A stretch of DNA of 26,762 nt from a virus. Positions within the stretch are counted from its first letter, which is position 1, and each line of letters opens with the position of its first letter. Position numbers and translations under genes: made by a program. The DNA is taken from positions 1-26,762 of the IMG/VR virus record IMGVR_UViG_3300045135_000787; one strand, written 5' to 3'. Shown piece after piece: positions 4,247-12,622 of this stretch. Under the pieces are notes generated by a model, which was not told the origin of the DNA, made no database searches, and saw only the letters and a program-made list of their open reading frames with translations.

Positions 4247-4420
4247 ATGAACTCTAAGAATATTAAAATACAAACCCTAAAGAACTCTATAGAGGATCTA
4301 CTTAGTACTTTGCCCTATGCAGATGGTCCTGCTTATTATCAAGATAAGAGACGACTAGCAGATCTTAGAGAACAACTTAGAAAACTAGAACAGCGCATCC
4401 CTTGCGTGATAAAGGAGTAA
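4247..4420 (+). CDS. Hypothetical coiled-coil protein (57 aa)
   Basis: ATG 4247 begins a 57-aa frame that ends 4 nt before the primase-helicase ATG and overlaps its ribosome site. Residues about 33-53 (DKRRLADLREQLRKLEQRI) form a clear heptad coiled coil, so the protein probably forms dimers or binds a helical partner. The upstream ribosome site is weak, but the gene is the first on the transcript from the promoter at 4192. No family is recognised. Confidence 0.55.
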   Translation: MNSKNIKIQTLKNSIEDLLSTLPYADGPAYYQDKRRLADLREQLRKLEQRIPCVIKE

Positions 4421-4424
4421 ACAG

Positions 4425-6014
4425 ATGGCGTTAGTAAAGTCAGGCCTACCATGTCCAAAGTGTACAAGTTCAGATGCCTACGCTATTTATGACAATGGTT
4501 GGGGTAAGTGCTTTAGCTGTGACGCTAACATCCCGTTAGAATCTAATGAAGATTACGAGAAAGAAGAGGAATACATTGTGACAAAGACCTATACATCAGC
4601 AGTCCCTAAAGAGATTACATACAGAGCCTTAGTAGATCGTAATATCTCTGTCAACACTGCAGAACGCTTTGGTGTTGGTTACTCTGGAGCAGATCTAGTA
4701 TTTCCCTTTGGCAGCGCAGCTAAGATACGTAAAGGAGGTAACAAAGACTTTACCATTGTAGGCAACTGGAGCACCTCTACAGGCTTGTTTGGTCAAGAGC
4801 GCTTCTCTGGTGGCGGTAAGATGGTAATCATCACAGAAGGCGAGATAGACGCTCTCAGTGCCTTTCAGATGATGGATGCTAAGTATCCTGTAGTCAGTGT
4901 TCGTAATGGCGCTAAGAGTGCCTTAAAGGACTGCAAAACTAACTACGAATATTTAGACAGCTTCGATACTATCTACATCAACTTTGATAACGATGATGCA
5001 GGTATGGAAGCAACTAAAGAGGTAGCAGAACTCTTTGCACGTAAGGCCAAGATTGTCAAGCTACCTAATGGTGTCAAAGATGCCAACGATATGCTTAAGG
5101 ATGGACGCAAGACAGAGTTTAGTGTGGCAGTTTGGAGGGCTGAGGCATTTACACCAGATGGTATCATTGCAGGTGAGACGCTCTATGACGAGGTAATGAA
5201 GCCTATTAAGGGCGCAGATGTCCTGTATCCATTCCCAGAGATGAATAAGCTGACATACGGTATTCGTACAGGCGAGCTAGTAACTATCACAGCAGGTTCA
5301 GGCTTAGGTAAGTCACAGTTCCTACGTGAGATTGTTTGGAACATTATGAAGACCTCTGATGAGAAGGTAGGACTAATGTTTATGGAGGAGTCAGTACGAA
5401 AGACTGCATTGTCTCTGATGTCTCTAGCAGCTAACAAGCCTCTACATCTACCAGACAGTCAAGCATCAGATGAGGAGAAGACAGATGCTTTTAATGCAAC
5501 CCTTGGCACTGGTCGTGTTTATCTTTTTGACCACTTTGGTAGTAGTGACGTTGATAACCTTGTTAACAGAGTCCGTTATATGGCGAAGGCTATGGATTGT
5601 AAGTATATCTTCCTCGACCATATTTCTATTGTGGTTTCTGCTCAGTCAAATGGTGATGAGCGTAAGGCCATAGATGAGATTATGACCAAGTTACGTACAC
5701 TGGTAGCAGAGACTGGTATTGCACTGTTCTGTGTCAGCCACTTGAAGCGTCCTAGTGACAAAGGGCACGAAGAAGGTGCAGCGACCAGTCTAGCTCAACT
5801 ACGTGGCTCAGGCTCTATTGCACAGCTAAGTGATATTGTGATAGGATTGGAACGTAACGGGCAAGCAGAGGACATTCTAGACCGTAACACAACTAAGGTA
5901 CGTGTTCTAAAGAACCGATTTAGTGGTACTACTGGCCCTGCAGGTCACTTGCTTTACAGCTTGGACACTGGTAGAATGACTGAACGTGAGATATTTGAGG
6001 AAGAGACGTTATGA
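4425..6014 (+). CDS. DNA primase-helicase, T7 gp4 type
   Basis: This bifunctional replisome protein makes RNA primers and unwinds DNA 5' to 3' as a hexameric ring. The zinc-binding domain has C10, C13, C29 and C32. The TOPRIM primase core has EGEID at 138-142 and NFDNDDAG at 186-193. The RecA-like helicase domain has Walker A GSGLGKS at 291-297, Walker B YIFLDH at 394-399 and CVSHL at 436-440. The length of 529 aa is slightly below T7 gp4 (566). AAAGGAG lies 6 nt before the ATG, which fixes the start. The gene follows an internal promoter and overlaps the next gene by four bases. The retained zinc domain means that priming as well as helicase activity is expected. Confidence 0.95.
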   Translation: MALVKSGLPCPKCTSSDAYAIYDNGWGKCFSCDANIPLESNEDYEKEEEYIVTKTYTSAVPKEITYRALVDRNISVNTAERFGVGYSGADLVFPFGSAAKIRKGGNKDFTIVGNWSTSTGLFGQERFSGGGKMVIITEGEIDALSAFQMMDAKYPVVSVRNGAKSALKDCKTNYEYLDSFDTIYINFDNDDAGMEATKEVAELFARKAKIVKLPNGVKDANDMLKDGRKTEFSVAVWRAEAFTPDGIIAGETLYDEVMKPIKGADVLYPFPEMNKLTYGIRTGELVTITAGSGLGKSQFLREIVWNIMKTSDEKVGLMFMEESVRKTALSLMSLAANKPLHLPDSQASDEEKTDAFNATLGTGRVYLFDHFGSSDVDNLVNRVRYMAKAMDCKYIFLDHISIVVSAQSNGDERKAIDEIMTKLRTLVAETGIALFCVSHLKRPSDKGHEEGAATSLAQLRGSGSIAQLSDIVIGLERNGQAEDILDRNTTKVRVLKNRFSGTTGPAGHLLYSLDTGRMTEREIFEEETL

Positions 6015-6565
6015 AGACTTGTAACAAATGTAATGCAGAACTTATTAAAGGTAGAAACTGGTACGCAGCATGGGAAGGTACTGGACAGTTGGAGTGTAAA
6101 GACTGTTACAAGGAAGCTAGCGTAAGGTCTAACGGATCTAGGATGTGGGTAAATGGTAAGTATATCTCAAAGAAACATCCATTGTTTAAAGCAGGACGTT
6201 ACAAAACTCTAGATGATGCGTGGAGTCACGTAGAAATAGATCAGAGAAGTGCTGAAGGAGAAGTTTACATCATAGCCAACAAAGCCTTTCCTAACTGGTA
6301 TAAGGTAGGCAAAGCAGTAAGCGCTGAAGATCGTCTAAACGGTTATCAGACTAGTTCACCATTCCGTGACTACGAGCTACTATACTCAGTTAAGTTCGAT
6401 AATCGACATCGTGCTGAGTCTGATGTTCATAAACTACTGCGTAATGTTTTAGATGAAGAGTGTTGTAAAAGCGAATGGTTTAAGGCAGACTATGAATCAA
6501 TACAAGAGGTGATTGATACGGTAAAAGCAAGTGAAGCACAGCTTGACCTTTTAACTGGAACGTGA
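6011..6565 (+). CDS. GIY-YIG-like nuclease with zinc ribbon (T5orf172/MUG113 type)
   Basis: An N-terminal zinc ribbon (C4, C7, C29, C32) precedes a region like the T5orf172/MUG113 branch of GIY-YIG nucleases. The matches are EVYII at 84-88 (GIY strand), WYKVGK at 96-101 (YIG strand), R108, YQTSSP at 112-117, HRAESDVHKLL with E136, and the closing SEWF at 154-157. Such domains cut DNA using the conserved Tyr, Arg and Glu. Its position, inserted between the primase-helicase and DNA polymerase, is typical of free-standing homing endonucleases, though a role in host DNA breakdown or exclusion of rival phages is also possible. It overlaps the helicase by ATGA, and its last codons hold the polymerase promoter. 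Confidence 0.75.
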   Translation: MKTCNKCNAELIKGRNWYAAWEGTGQLECKDCYKEASVRSNGSRMWVNGKYISKKHPLFKAGRYKTLDDAWSHVEIDQRSAEGEVYIIANKAFPNWYKVGKAVSAEDRLNGYQTSSPFRDYELLYSVKFDNRHRAESDVHKLLRNVLDEECCKSEWFKADYESIQEVIDTVKASEAQLDLLTGT

Positions 6566-6571
6566 TATAAT
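6543..6571 (+). promoter_or_regulatory. Rightward promoter for DNA polymerase
   Basis: TTGACC (6543-6548), 17-bp spacer ending TGA, consensus TATAAT (6566-6571), then ATTACTATACAG. It straddles the stop codon of the nuclease gene and gives a leader of about 30 nt. Confidence 0.85.
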
Positions 6572-6608
6572 ATTACTATACAGACAGCAAGCCAAGAGAA
6601 GGCATAGA

Positions 6609-8231
6609 ATGATATACTTAGACATTGAAACAAACTTAGCACATGATACTATTTGGTTATGTGTTACACGCAAAGATGGAGAAACTAAACACTGGAGATC
6701 ACCACAGGGCTTACAAGCCTATATAGGCAACGATAGCGTCTGTGCTCACAATGGTATAGGCTTTGACTATCCTATCCTTAGAGCTGTGTGGGGAGTGCAG
6801 ATACGTAAACGACAGGCTGTAGATACTTTGATTATGTCAAGGCTCTACAACCCAGTCTTAGAAGGTGGTCATAGTCTTAAAGCATGGGGCAAACGTCTAG
6901 GCTTTGAGAAGATGGACTTTGATGTAACAGACTTTGATGGAGGCTACACAGATGAAATGGCTGAATACTGTGCTAGAGATGTTCTTGTCTTAGAACGACT
7001 ACATAAGCACTTAGATACAGAACTATCTGCTTGGAATGCACAAGAAGCTGTTGACATGGAGCATGAGGTAGCTATAATACTATCTCGAATGGAACGAACA
7101 GGGTTTAAAATTGACTATGAAAAAGCTAGAGAGATGGAAGATACGCTTGTCAACGAGATGGCAACTATTGAAACTGAGCTACAAGCTACGTTCCCGCCCA
7201 TTGTTGAAGAGCGCATTAGTGCCAAGACAGGCAAACGTCTTAAAGACAAAGTTACTATCTTTAATCCAGCGTCTAGAAAACAGATTGCAGAACGACTAGA
7301 AGGGTTAGGTGTTGACTTTGACAAGTACACAGAGAAGGGCAACGTAATCATTGATGACGTAGTGCTCAACTCTATAGACCTACCAGAGGCTAAACAACTA
7401 GCACGTTACTTCTACTTACAGAAGAAACACGGACTGGTTAAGTCATGGTTAAAAGCAACTAAAGAAGATGGACGTGTACACGGTCGTATTAACAGTCTAG
7501 GAGCTGTCACTAACCGATGTACACATAGTAGCCCTAACATGGCTCAGATTCCATCAGATCACGATTGTAGGGAGTTATGGCATGTGGGAAGTAATCGAAG
7601 TCTTGTTGGAAGTGATTTATCTGGTATCGAGCTTCGCTGCCTAGCTCACTACATGAGAGACGATAGCTATACAAAGGAGTTACTAGAGGGTGATATACAC
7701 ACAGCTAACCAAGAGGCAGCAGGACTACCTACACGCTCGGATGCAAAGACATTCATCTATGCGTTCTTGTACGGTGCAGGTGAAGCCAAACTAGGCTCTA
7801 TCGTTGGTGGTGGAGGTAAAGAAGGTGCAAAGCTAAAGCAGAAGTTCTTCCGTAAGATTCCTTCGATGAAGAAGCTAATCGACAAGGTTAAACGACTGTC
7901 AGCTAAGGGCTACGTACCTGCAATGGACGGTAGACGCATACAAGTGAAGTCAGAACACTCAGCACTTAACATGCTTCTACAGTCAGCAGGGGCTATCGTG
8001 GCTAAACAGTGGCTCATTGAATCACAACGACAGGTAGTCAAACAAGGCTTGGATGCCAAGCTAGTTGCCTTCGTACACGATGAGACACAATGGGACTGTG
8101 CAGACAAAGACGCTGAGAAGTTAGCAGAGTTGCTAGTTAAGGCTGCAGAAGACGCAGGCAATCAACTAGGATTCAGGCTACCAGTGGCTGCAGAGTCAGC
8201 AATAGGAAAAACTTGGGCAGATACTCACTAA
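6609..8231 (+). CDS. DNA polymerase, family A (T7 gp5 type, compact)
   Basis: This is the replicative polymerase with 3'-5' proofreading. The exonuclease domain has DIETN (D5, E7) and YCARD (D124). The polymerase has motif A GSDLSGIELR (D336), motif B R376-x3-K380-x3-Y384, and motif C VHDE (H490, D491, E492). T7 gp5 has 704 aa; this one has 540, and I see no stretch corresponding to the thioredoxin-binding insert in the thumb, so it probably does not use host thioredoxin for processivity. The residue matching E. coli Pol I Phe762 is Tyr384. In viral surveys Phe or Tyr here goes with lytic phages and Leu with temperate ones. AGAAGG precedes the ATG. Confidence 0.95.
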   Translation: MIYLDIETNLAHDTIWLCVTRKDGETKHWRSPQGLQAYIGNDSVCAHNGIGFDYPILRAVWGVQIRKRQAVDTLIMSRLYNPVLEGGHSLKAWGKRLGFEKMDFDVTDFDGGYTDEMAEYCARDVLVLERLHKHLDTELSAWNAQEAVDMEHEVAIILSRMERTGFKIDYEKAREMEDTLVNEMATIETELQATFPPIVEERISAKTGKRLKDKVTIFNPASRKQIAERLEGLGVDFDKYTEKGNVIIDDVVLNSIDLPEAKQLARYFYLQKKHGLVKSWLKATKEDGRVHGRINSLGAVTNRCTHSSPNMAQIPSDHDCRELWHVGSNRSLVGSDLSGIELRCLAHYMRDDSYTKELLEGDIHTANQEAAGLPTRSDAKTFIYAFLYGAGEAKLGSIVGGGGKEGAKLKQKFFRKIPSMKKLIDKVKRLSAKGYVPAMDGRRIQVKSEHSALNMLLQSAGAIVAKQWLIESQRQVVKQGLDAKLVAFVHDETQWDCADKDAEKLAELLVKAAEDAGNQLGFRLPVAAESAIGKTWADTH

Positions 8232-8236
8232 AAGTG

Positions 8237-8264
8237 TTGACATCTGTCACAGATATGCTATAAT
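8237..8264 (+). promoter_or_regulatory. Consensus promoter for the SSB-like gene
   Basis: TTGACA (8237-8242), 16-bp spacer ending TGC (extended -10) and TATAAT (8259-8264): both hexamers are perfect. The strength fits a protein needed in high amounts, such as a single-strand-binding protein. Confidence 0.9.
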
Positions 8265-8316
8265 AATAGTATAGATCGTAAAAAATTAACTGTCAACCTA
8301 TATGGAGAACGACACT

Positions 8317-8721
8317 ATGAGCAACCCAATCAAACTTAAAGCAGACGTAATGTGGGCTAACCTAGATATTCGTAACGAGATGTCTGGTAAGTACCAAGTA
8401 GATCTCTGCAACCTATCTCCTGCAGCATCTCAAGCTCTGCGAGACCAAGGTATCGAAGTAAAGAACAAAGAAGACAAAGGTGATTTCATTACCTGTAAGT
8501 CCAACAATACCATCCGAGCCTATGACGCTAACGGTCTAGAACTTGACGGTGTATCAGTTGGTAACGGCTCTAAAGCCATTGCAGTCATCGGTTCTTACGC
8601 TTGGTCATTCCGCAACAAAGAAGGTGTGAGCCCATCACTTAAGAAGCTAGTCATTACTGATCTAGTGTCCTACACAGACGCTGAACCAGTATCTATTGAT
8701 GACGATGACGACATCCTATGA
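8317..8721 (+). CDS. Probable single-stranded DNA-binding protein (134 aa)
   Basis: The protein has no enzyme motif. It has a beta-rich body (KLKADVMWANLDIRNE, SGKYQVDLCNL, FITCKSNNTIRAYDANG) and a very acidic C-terminal tail (SIDDDDDIL), the usual layout of phage SSBs such as T7 gp2.5, whose tail contacts the polymerase and helicase. It lies between DNA polymerase and the exonuclease and has the strongest promoter in the window. I place the start at ATG 8317: GGAG sits 9 nt upstream, whereas the earlier in-frame ATG 8302 overlaps that ribosome site and has none of its own. Its stop overlaps the next ATG. Confidence 0.75.
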   Translation: MSNPIKLKADVMWANLDIRNEMSGKYQVDLCNLSPAASQALRDQGIEVKNKEDKGDFITCKSNNTIRAYDANGLELDGVSVGNGSKAIAVIGSYAWSFRNKEGVSPSLKKLVITDLVSYTDAEPVSIDDDDDIL

Positions 8722-9407
8722 TCGGACTAGTCGATGCTGATATACTGACATATCAGATCGGCTTTGGTGCAGAGGGTGACTCAGAGAAGAGCGCCCTCAA
8801 TACCTTAGATGGCTTTATATGCGATCTTATGCTGTTAGACCTTCCAGATGTGTTTGACTTTGAGTTCTACATAACTGGTAAGGGTGAACCTAACTTCCGT
8901 GAGGCAATCGCAGTAACACAGCCCTACAAAGGCAATCGCAGTGGTACAAAGAAACCTGAACATCTCCAAGCATTGCGAGACAGGTTAGTCAACTACTGGA
9001 GTGCTGTTGTAGCTAAGGGTGAAGAAGCCGATGATTTAATCAGTAAACGGATGACACAGCTAGGCGATAACTGCATCTGTATCAGTATCGATAAGGATTT
9101 GGATACTGTACAAGGTTGGCACTATAACTTCCGCAAACAAGATCTTTACTACGTAGACGCTGATGAAGCCCTATACAACTTCTACCATCAGTTATTGACT
9201 GGTGATAGAGTTGATAATATACAAGGTGTTCAAGGCATTGGACCTAAGAAGGCTGATAAGCTCTTAGCTGAACTAACTACTGAACAAGAGATGTGGGATG
9301 TTTGTGTCGAAGCACATGGAAGTGTTGACAGAGCCTTAGAAGATGCTATACTGTTGCACATGAGACGTAAGGATAACGAGATATGGCAACCGCCAAACGA
9401 AAGGTAA
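8718..9407 (+). CDS. 5'-3' exonuclease / flap endonuclease (FEN family)
   Basis: Acidic metal-binding clusters are at VDAD (D6, D8), EEADD (102-106), DKDLD (125-129) and TGDRVDN (161-167). They are followed by a helix-hairpin-helix, GVQGIGPKKADKLL (170-183). This is the layout of T7 gp6 and T5 flap exonucleases, which remove RNA primers and degrade host DNA. The length of 229 aa is a little short for the family. It overlaps the SSB-like gene by four bases and endonuclease I by 25 bases, so it belongs to one translationally linked replication set. Confidence 0.92.
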   Translation: MIGLVDADILTYQIGFGAEGDSEKSALNTLDGFICDLMLLDLPDVFDFEFYITGKGEPNFREAIAVTQPYKGNRSGTKKPEHLQALRDRLVNYWSAVVAKGEEADDLISKRMTQLGDNCICISIDKDLDTVQGWHYNFRKQDLYYVDADEALYNFYHQLLTGDRVDNIQGVQGIGPKKADKLLAELTTEQEMWDVCVEAHGSVDRALEDAILLHMRRKDNEIWQPPNER

Positions 9408-9799
9408 AACCTCCAAAGGGTTATGACAGCTTCTTTGAGTACGATGCACACATCAAATACTTGAAGAACTGTCGTTACCACCCTGAGAAGATTACCTATA
9501 CACAAGTTAAGCAATACGAACCAGACTTTATCTATGTATCGCCAAAGGGCTTCAAAACCTATATAGAGACCAAAGGGCGCTTCAGAGATTCAGCAGAGGC
9601 TCGCAAATACAAAGACATTAGAGACGGTTTAGCCAAGGATGAAGAGATTGTCTTTATATTCCAAAACCCTGCAACACCTTTTCCACACGCTAAGAGGCGT
9701 AAGGATGGTACAAGGATGACGCATGGAGGATGGGCTGAACTAAACAACTTTAGATACTTTACCTTAGAAACTATACCTAACGAATGGAGAACCAAATGA
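9383..9799 (+). CDS. Endonuclease I, Holliday-junction resolvase (T7 gp3 type)
   Basis: The PD-(D/E)xK core is clear: FFEYDAH with E19, YEPDFIY with D48 and YIETKG with E62 and K64. These correspond to the T7 endonuclease I catalytic set (E20, D55, E65, K67). The length of 138 aa compares with 149 in T7. In T7 this dimeric enzyme cuts branched DNA before packaging and helps break down the host chromosome. The AAGGA site and the ATG lie inside the exonuclease gene. Confidence 0.92.
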   Translation: MATAKRKVKPPKGYDSFFEYDAHIKYLKNCRYHPEKITYTQVKQYEPDFIYVSPKGFKTYIETKGRFRDSAEARKYKDIRDGLAKDEEIVFIFQNPATPFPHAKRRKDGTRMTHGGWAELNNFRYFTLETIPNEWRTK

Positions 9800-9978
9800 T
9801 TCATATCAGTATCCAACTACAGACCAATGACGGTGACGCAGAGCGTAAGACCTCAGTACTTGAGAAGGTCTATGACCCTATGACGGGCTATCTAGATCTA
9901 CTTAAAGACTACGAGAAACTGCTTAAAGGCTTCTACCGTGTAGAGGACAAAGCCGATGTTGACTCAGCAGGAAGTTAA
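9796..9978 (+). CDS. Hypothetical protein (60 aa)
   Basis: I chose ATG 9796, which overlaps the endonuclease stop (ATGA) and has GGAG 6 nt upstream. The in-frame ATG at 9784 overlaps that GGAG and lacks a site of its own. The product (MIHISIQLQTNDGDAERKTS, then TGYLDLLKDYEKLLKGF) is a short beta segment followed by an amphipathic helix. No family is recognised. Confidence 0.65.
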   Translation: MIHISIQLQTNDGDAERKTSVLEKVYDPMTGYLDLLKDYEKLLKGFYRVEDKADVDSAGS

Positions 9979-10135
9979 AGAGATCCTGTCGCAGTACGAT
10001 GAAGTCACTCTTCTGGAGATACTTGACGTGTCTTCAGAGGAGCTACTAGACCGCTTCGAAGATCGTATTGACGAGCAGTATGACGAGCTAGTAGAGGAAC
10101 TGTGTTATGACAGACAAGACCTATCCGATCAGTGA
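9956..10135 (+). CDS. Acidic helical hypothetical protein (59 aa)
   Basis: ATG 9956 lies in the end of the previous gene. The product (MLTQQEVKEILSQYDEVTLL, EILDVSSEELLDRFEDRIDE and on) is strongly acidic and all-helical. I recall short phage proteins of the form LT.EE...IL..YDEVTLLE.L.ISSEEL.ERF in marine podoviruses, of unknown function. Its end overlaps the DUF3310 gene by 29 nt. Overlap on both sides and the recognisable sequence type support translation. Confidence 0.65.
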   Translation: MLTQQEVKEILSQYDEVTLLEILDVSSEELLDRFEDRIDEQYDELVEELCYDRQDLSDQ

Positions 10136-10379
10136 AGAGCAGTATAAAGAGTTCTGGGATGCTCTGAAGGAAGAGGAAGACCCAGTAAACAAACCTGCAC
10201 ACTATGCAAACAAACAAATAGAAGTAATAGATTATATTGACGACACTGTACCAGACTGCTATAGTTTCTACTTTGGTAACGCACTGAAATACCTTAGCCG
10301 ACATCTTAACAAAGGCAACCCAGTGCAAGACCTAGAGAAGTGTAAGTGGTACATTGACCGCATGATTGAGGATAATTAA
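10107..10379 (+). CDS. DUF3310 protein (nucleotide-kinase-like annotation)
   Basis: DPVNKPAHY (25-33), IEVIDYI (38-44) and FYFGNALKYLSRHLNKGNPVQDL (54-75) are the signature of DUF3310, the domain at the C-terminal part of T7 gp1.7. T7 gp1.7 is a dGMP/dTMP kinase, so such proteins are often annotated as nucleotide kinases, but activity has not been shown for most short members. Its position at the head of the nucleotide module fits. It overlaps MazG by one base (TAATG). Confidence 0.85.
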   Translation: MTDKTYPISEEQYKEFWDALKEEEDPVNKPAHYANKQIEVIDYIDDTVPDCYSFYFGNALKYLSRHLNKGNPVQDLEKCKWYIDRMIEDN

Positions 10380-10675
10380 TGTTAGAAGATTTAGTAGTTG
10401 TATGGGCAAAAGATCGAGGGATTCTAGACCAAGGTACTATCGAGGGTCAGCTAAAGAAGCTCCAAGAGGAGATGGACGAGCTGAAGGAAGCATGGGAGAA
10501 GGACGACCGAACAGAGTACGCAGACGCTATTGGGGACTGTGCAGTGGTTCTAATCATTCTCGCTGAGATGTATGGCTTAGACTACAAAGACTGCTTAGGG
10601 GCTGCTTATGGTGAGATTGTTACTCGTAAGGGTCGTATGATTGACGGTGTATTTGTGAAGGACGCTGAAGTATGA
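10379..10675 (+). CDS. MazG-like nucleotide pyrophosphohydrolase
   Basis: An all-alpha NTP-PPase pattern is visible: EEMDE (E30, E31, E34) then YADAIGD (D49, D53) in a second helix, matching the EXXE...EXXD metal-binding arrangement. These enzymes hydrolyse NTPs or dNTPs to monophosphates plus pyrophosphate. In phages they may recycle host nucleotides or clear odd dNTPs; a ppGpp-lowering role has been proposed but is disputed. The product has 98 aa, the length of a single minimal domain. One-base and four-base overlaps link it to DUF3310 and glutaredoxin. Confidence 0.85.
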   Translation: MLEDLVVVWAKDRGILDQGTIEGQLKKLQEEMDELKEAWEKDDRTEYADAIGDCAVVLIILAEMYGLDYKDCLGAAYGEIVTRKGRMIDGVFVKDAEV

Positions 10676-10902
10676 TTATTGAGATATACGGCACTACCAA
10701 CTGTGCCTTCTGTAAAGACGCTGTAGAGCTCTGTGAGGCTGCAAAGCTAAATTACAAGTACACAGCCCTAGATGTTTATCCAGAGGCTCTAGAGGCCTTA
10801 GAAGAGCGTATAGGACGTATCCGAACAGTACCGCAGATCTTTATTGACGGTGAGCACGTAGGAGGCTTCACTGATTTAAAAGAGGCTATGAAGAATGGTT
10901 AA
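10672..10902 (+). CDS. Glutaredoxin
   Basis: The thioredoxin fold has the active site C11-A-F-C14, the cis-proline motif TVP (52-54) and the GG of the glutathione site (GGF 64-66). The length of 76 aa is that of a minimal glutaredoxin. It most likely re-reduces the C-terminal cysteines of the ribonucleotide reductase encoded right after it, with which it overlaps by 8 nt. ATGA overlaps the MazG stop. Confidence 0.93.
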   Translation: MIIEIYGTTNCAFCKDAVELCEAAKLNYKYTALDVYPEALEALEERIGRIRTVPQIFIDGEHVGGFTDLKEAMKNG

Positions 10903-12622
10903 GGTTGATTACAGTCGCAACGAGGGCTTCAGTGAACAAGCACTGAGCCTTCTAAAAGACTACTACTGCAAGAATAACGAAGACCCTCAAGATGCCTTTG
11001 CACGAGCTGCAATGGCCTACTCAGAGGGCGACATGGAGTTTGCCCAAAGGATTTATGATTACGCTAGTAAGCGCTGGTTTATGTTCAGTAGCCCTGTACT
11101 GTCTAATGCTCCTAGCAACGGTGAAGCAGTCAAAGGTCTACCTATTAGCTGCTTCCTTACTTATGTGCCTGATGATCTACATGGCCTTATAGAGCACAAT
11201 GCAGAGGTAGCATGGCTTAGTGTCAAAGGCGGTGGTGTAGGAGGTCACTGGAGCGATGTCCGAGGCATCTCAGACAAGAGTCCCGGACCTATACCGTTCA
11301 TGAAGGTTGTTGATAGTCAAATGACTGCGTACAAGCAAGGCAAGACCCGTAAGGGTAGCTATGCAGCCTACATTGACATTGACCATCCAGACATCATAGA
11401 GTTTATGAACTTCAAGCTACCAACAGGTGGCGACAGTAACCGCAAGTGTTTTAACTTGTTCAACGCAGTGAATGTCACTGATAAGTTTATGGAGGCTGTA
11501 GAGAATGCGACTACGTGGGAACTCATTGATCCAGCAGACGGAGCTGTTAGAGAAGTTGTGGAAGCTAGACGACTATGGGAGCGACTACTTGAAGCTCGTT
11601 CGAGGACTGGAAGCCCTTATATTAACTTCATCGACACAGCACAAAGAGGACTTAACAAACGACAGCAAGAGCTTGGACTCAAAGTTAGAGGAAGCAACCT
11701 TTGCAATGAAATCCACCTTGCAACAGATGAACAACGTACTGCGGTATGTTGCCTCAGTTCAGTCAACCTAGAGAAGTATCATGAATGGAAGGATTCTAAG
11801 ATGATCGCAGACCTTGTGCGCTTCTTAGACAATGTGTTATCCTTCTTCATTGAACACGCACCGAGCGAACTAAGCAAAGCAGCCTACTCAGCTCAAATGG
11901 AACGTAGTATTGGTATTGGTGCTATGGGCTTCGCAGGTCTATTACAGCAACACGAATACGCTTGGGGCGACTTAGGCGCTAAACTGCTCAATGAACGCAT
12001 CTTTAGGGATATGAATGAACAGGCTAAGAAGGCTACGAAGTTACTGGCACAGCAGAAGGGAGAAGCTCCCGACTTGGCTGGTACAGGCGATCGTAATGCT
12101 CATCTGTTTGCCATTGCCCCTAATGCTAACAGTAGTATTATCTGCGGTTGTACAGCATCTATTGAGCCTCTTAAGTCTAACGCCTTCACCCATCGCACAC
12201 GTGCTGGGGCTCACTTGATTAAGAACAAGTACTTGGAGAGACGTTTAGAGTCACTAGGCATGAACGATGAGAAGACGTGGAAGTCCATCATTAACAATGC
12301 AGGGTCTGTTCAGCATTTGGATATACCTGAAGAAGATAAGGAGATCTTCAAGACTGCATTTGAGATCGACCAAGCCTATGTAATCGACCATGCTGCAGAG
12401 CGTCAGCCTTATATCTGTCAGGGCCAGAGTGTCAATCTCTTCTTCCCTGCTGGTGTTCCACGGTCATACGTCAATGCAGTGCATCTAAGGGCTTGGAAGG
12501 GTGGACTGAAGGGCTTGTACTACTTCCGTACCACAGCAGCAGTAGAGGCTGATAAGGTCGGAGTATCAATGGAACGTAATGCGTTGAAGGACGCTGAGGA
12601 GTGTTTAAGCTGTCATGGCTAA
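10895..12622 (+). CDS. nrdA: Ribonucleotide reductase class I, large (alpha) subunit
   Basis: The enzyme reduces ribonucleoside diphosphates to deoxy forms. Active-site residues are visible: C86 in GLPISCFL, N268/C270/E272 in SNLCNEI (thiyl radical cysteine C270), C285 in AVCCLSS, and the radical-relay tyrosines Y542/Y543 in LKGLYYFRT. The C-terminal ECLSCHG carries the cysteine pair reduced by glutaredoxin. At 575 aa it is much shorter than E. coli NrdA (761), and I see no N-terminal ATP cone, so overall dATP feedback inhibition should be lost. The beta subunit is encoded 2.4 kb downstream. The gene overlaps ThyX by 8 nt. Confidence 0.95.
   Translation: MVKVDYSRNEGFSEQALSLLKDYYCKNNEDPQDAFARAAMAYSEGDMEFAQRIYDYASKRWFMFSSPVLSNAPSNGEAVKGLPISCFLTYVPDDLHGLIEHNAEVAWLSVKGGGVGGHWSDVRGISDKSPGPIPFMKVVDSQMTAYKQGKTRKGSYAAYIDIDHPDIIEFMNFKLPTGGDSNRKCFNLFNAVNVTDKFMEAVENATTWELIDPADGAVREVVEARRLWERLLEARSRTGSPYINFIDTAQRGLNKRQQELGLKVRGSNLCNEIHLATDEQRTAVCCLSSVNLEKYHEWKDSKMIADLVRFLDNVLSFFIEHAPSELSKAAYSAQMERSIGIGAMGFAGLLQQHEYAWGDLGAKLLNERIFRDMNEQAKKATKLLAQQKGEAPDLAGTGDRNAHLFAIAPNANSSIICGCTASIEPLKSNAFTHRTRAGAHLIKNKYLERRLESLGMNDEKTWKSIINNAGSVQHLDIPEEDKEIFKTAFEIDQAYVIDHAAERQPYICQGQSVNLFFPAGVPRSYVNAVHLRAWKGGLKGLYYFRTTAAVEADKVGVSMERNALKDAEECLSCHG

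Noticed and set aside
8302-8316. Upstream ATG as start of the SSB-like gene
   Set aside because: It overlaps the GGAG ribosome site that serves ATG 8317 and has no site of its own; the same applies to ATG 9784 versus 9796.
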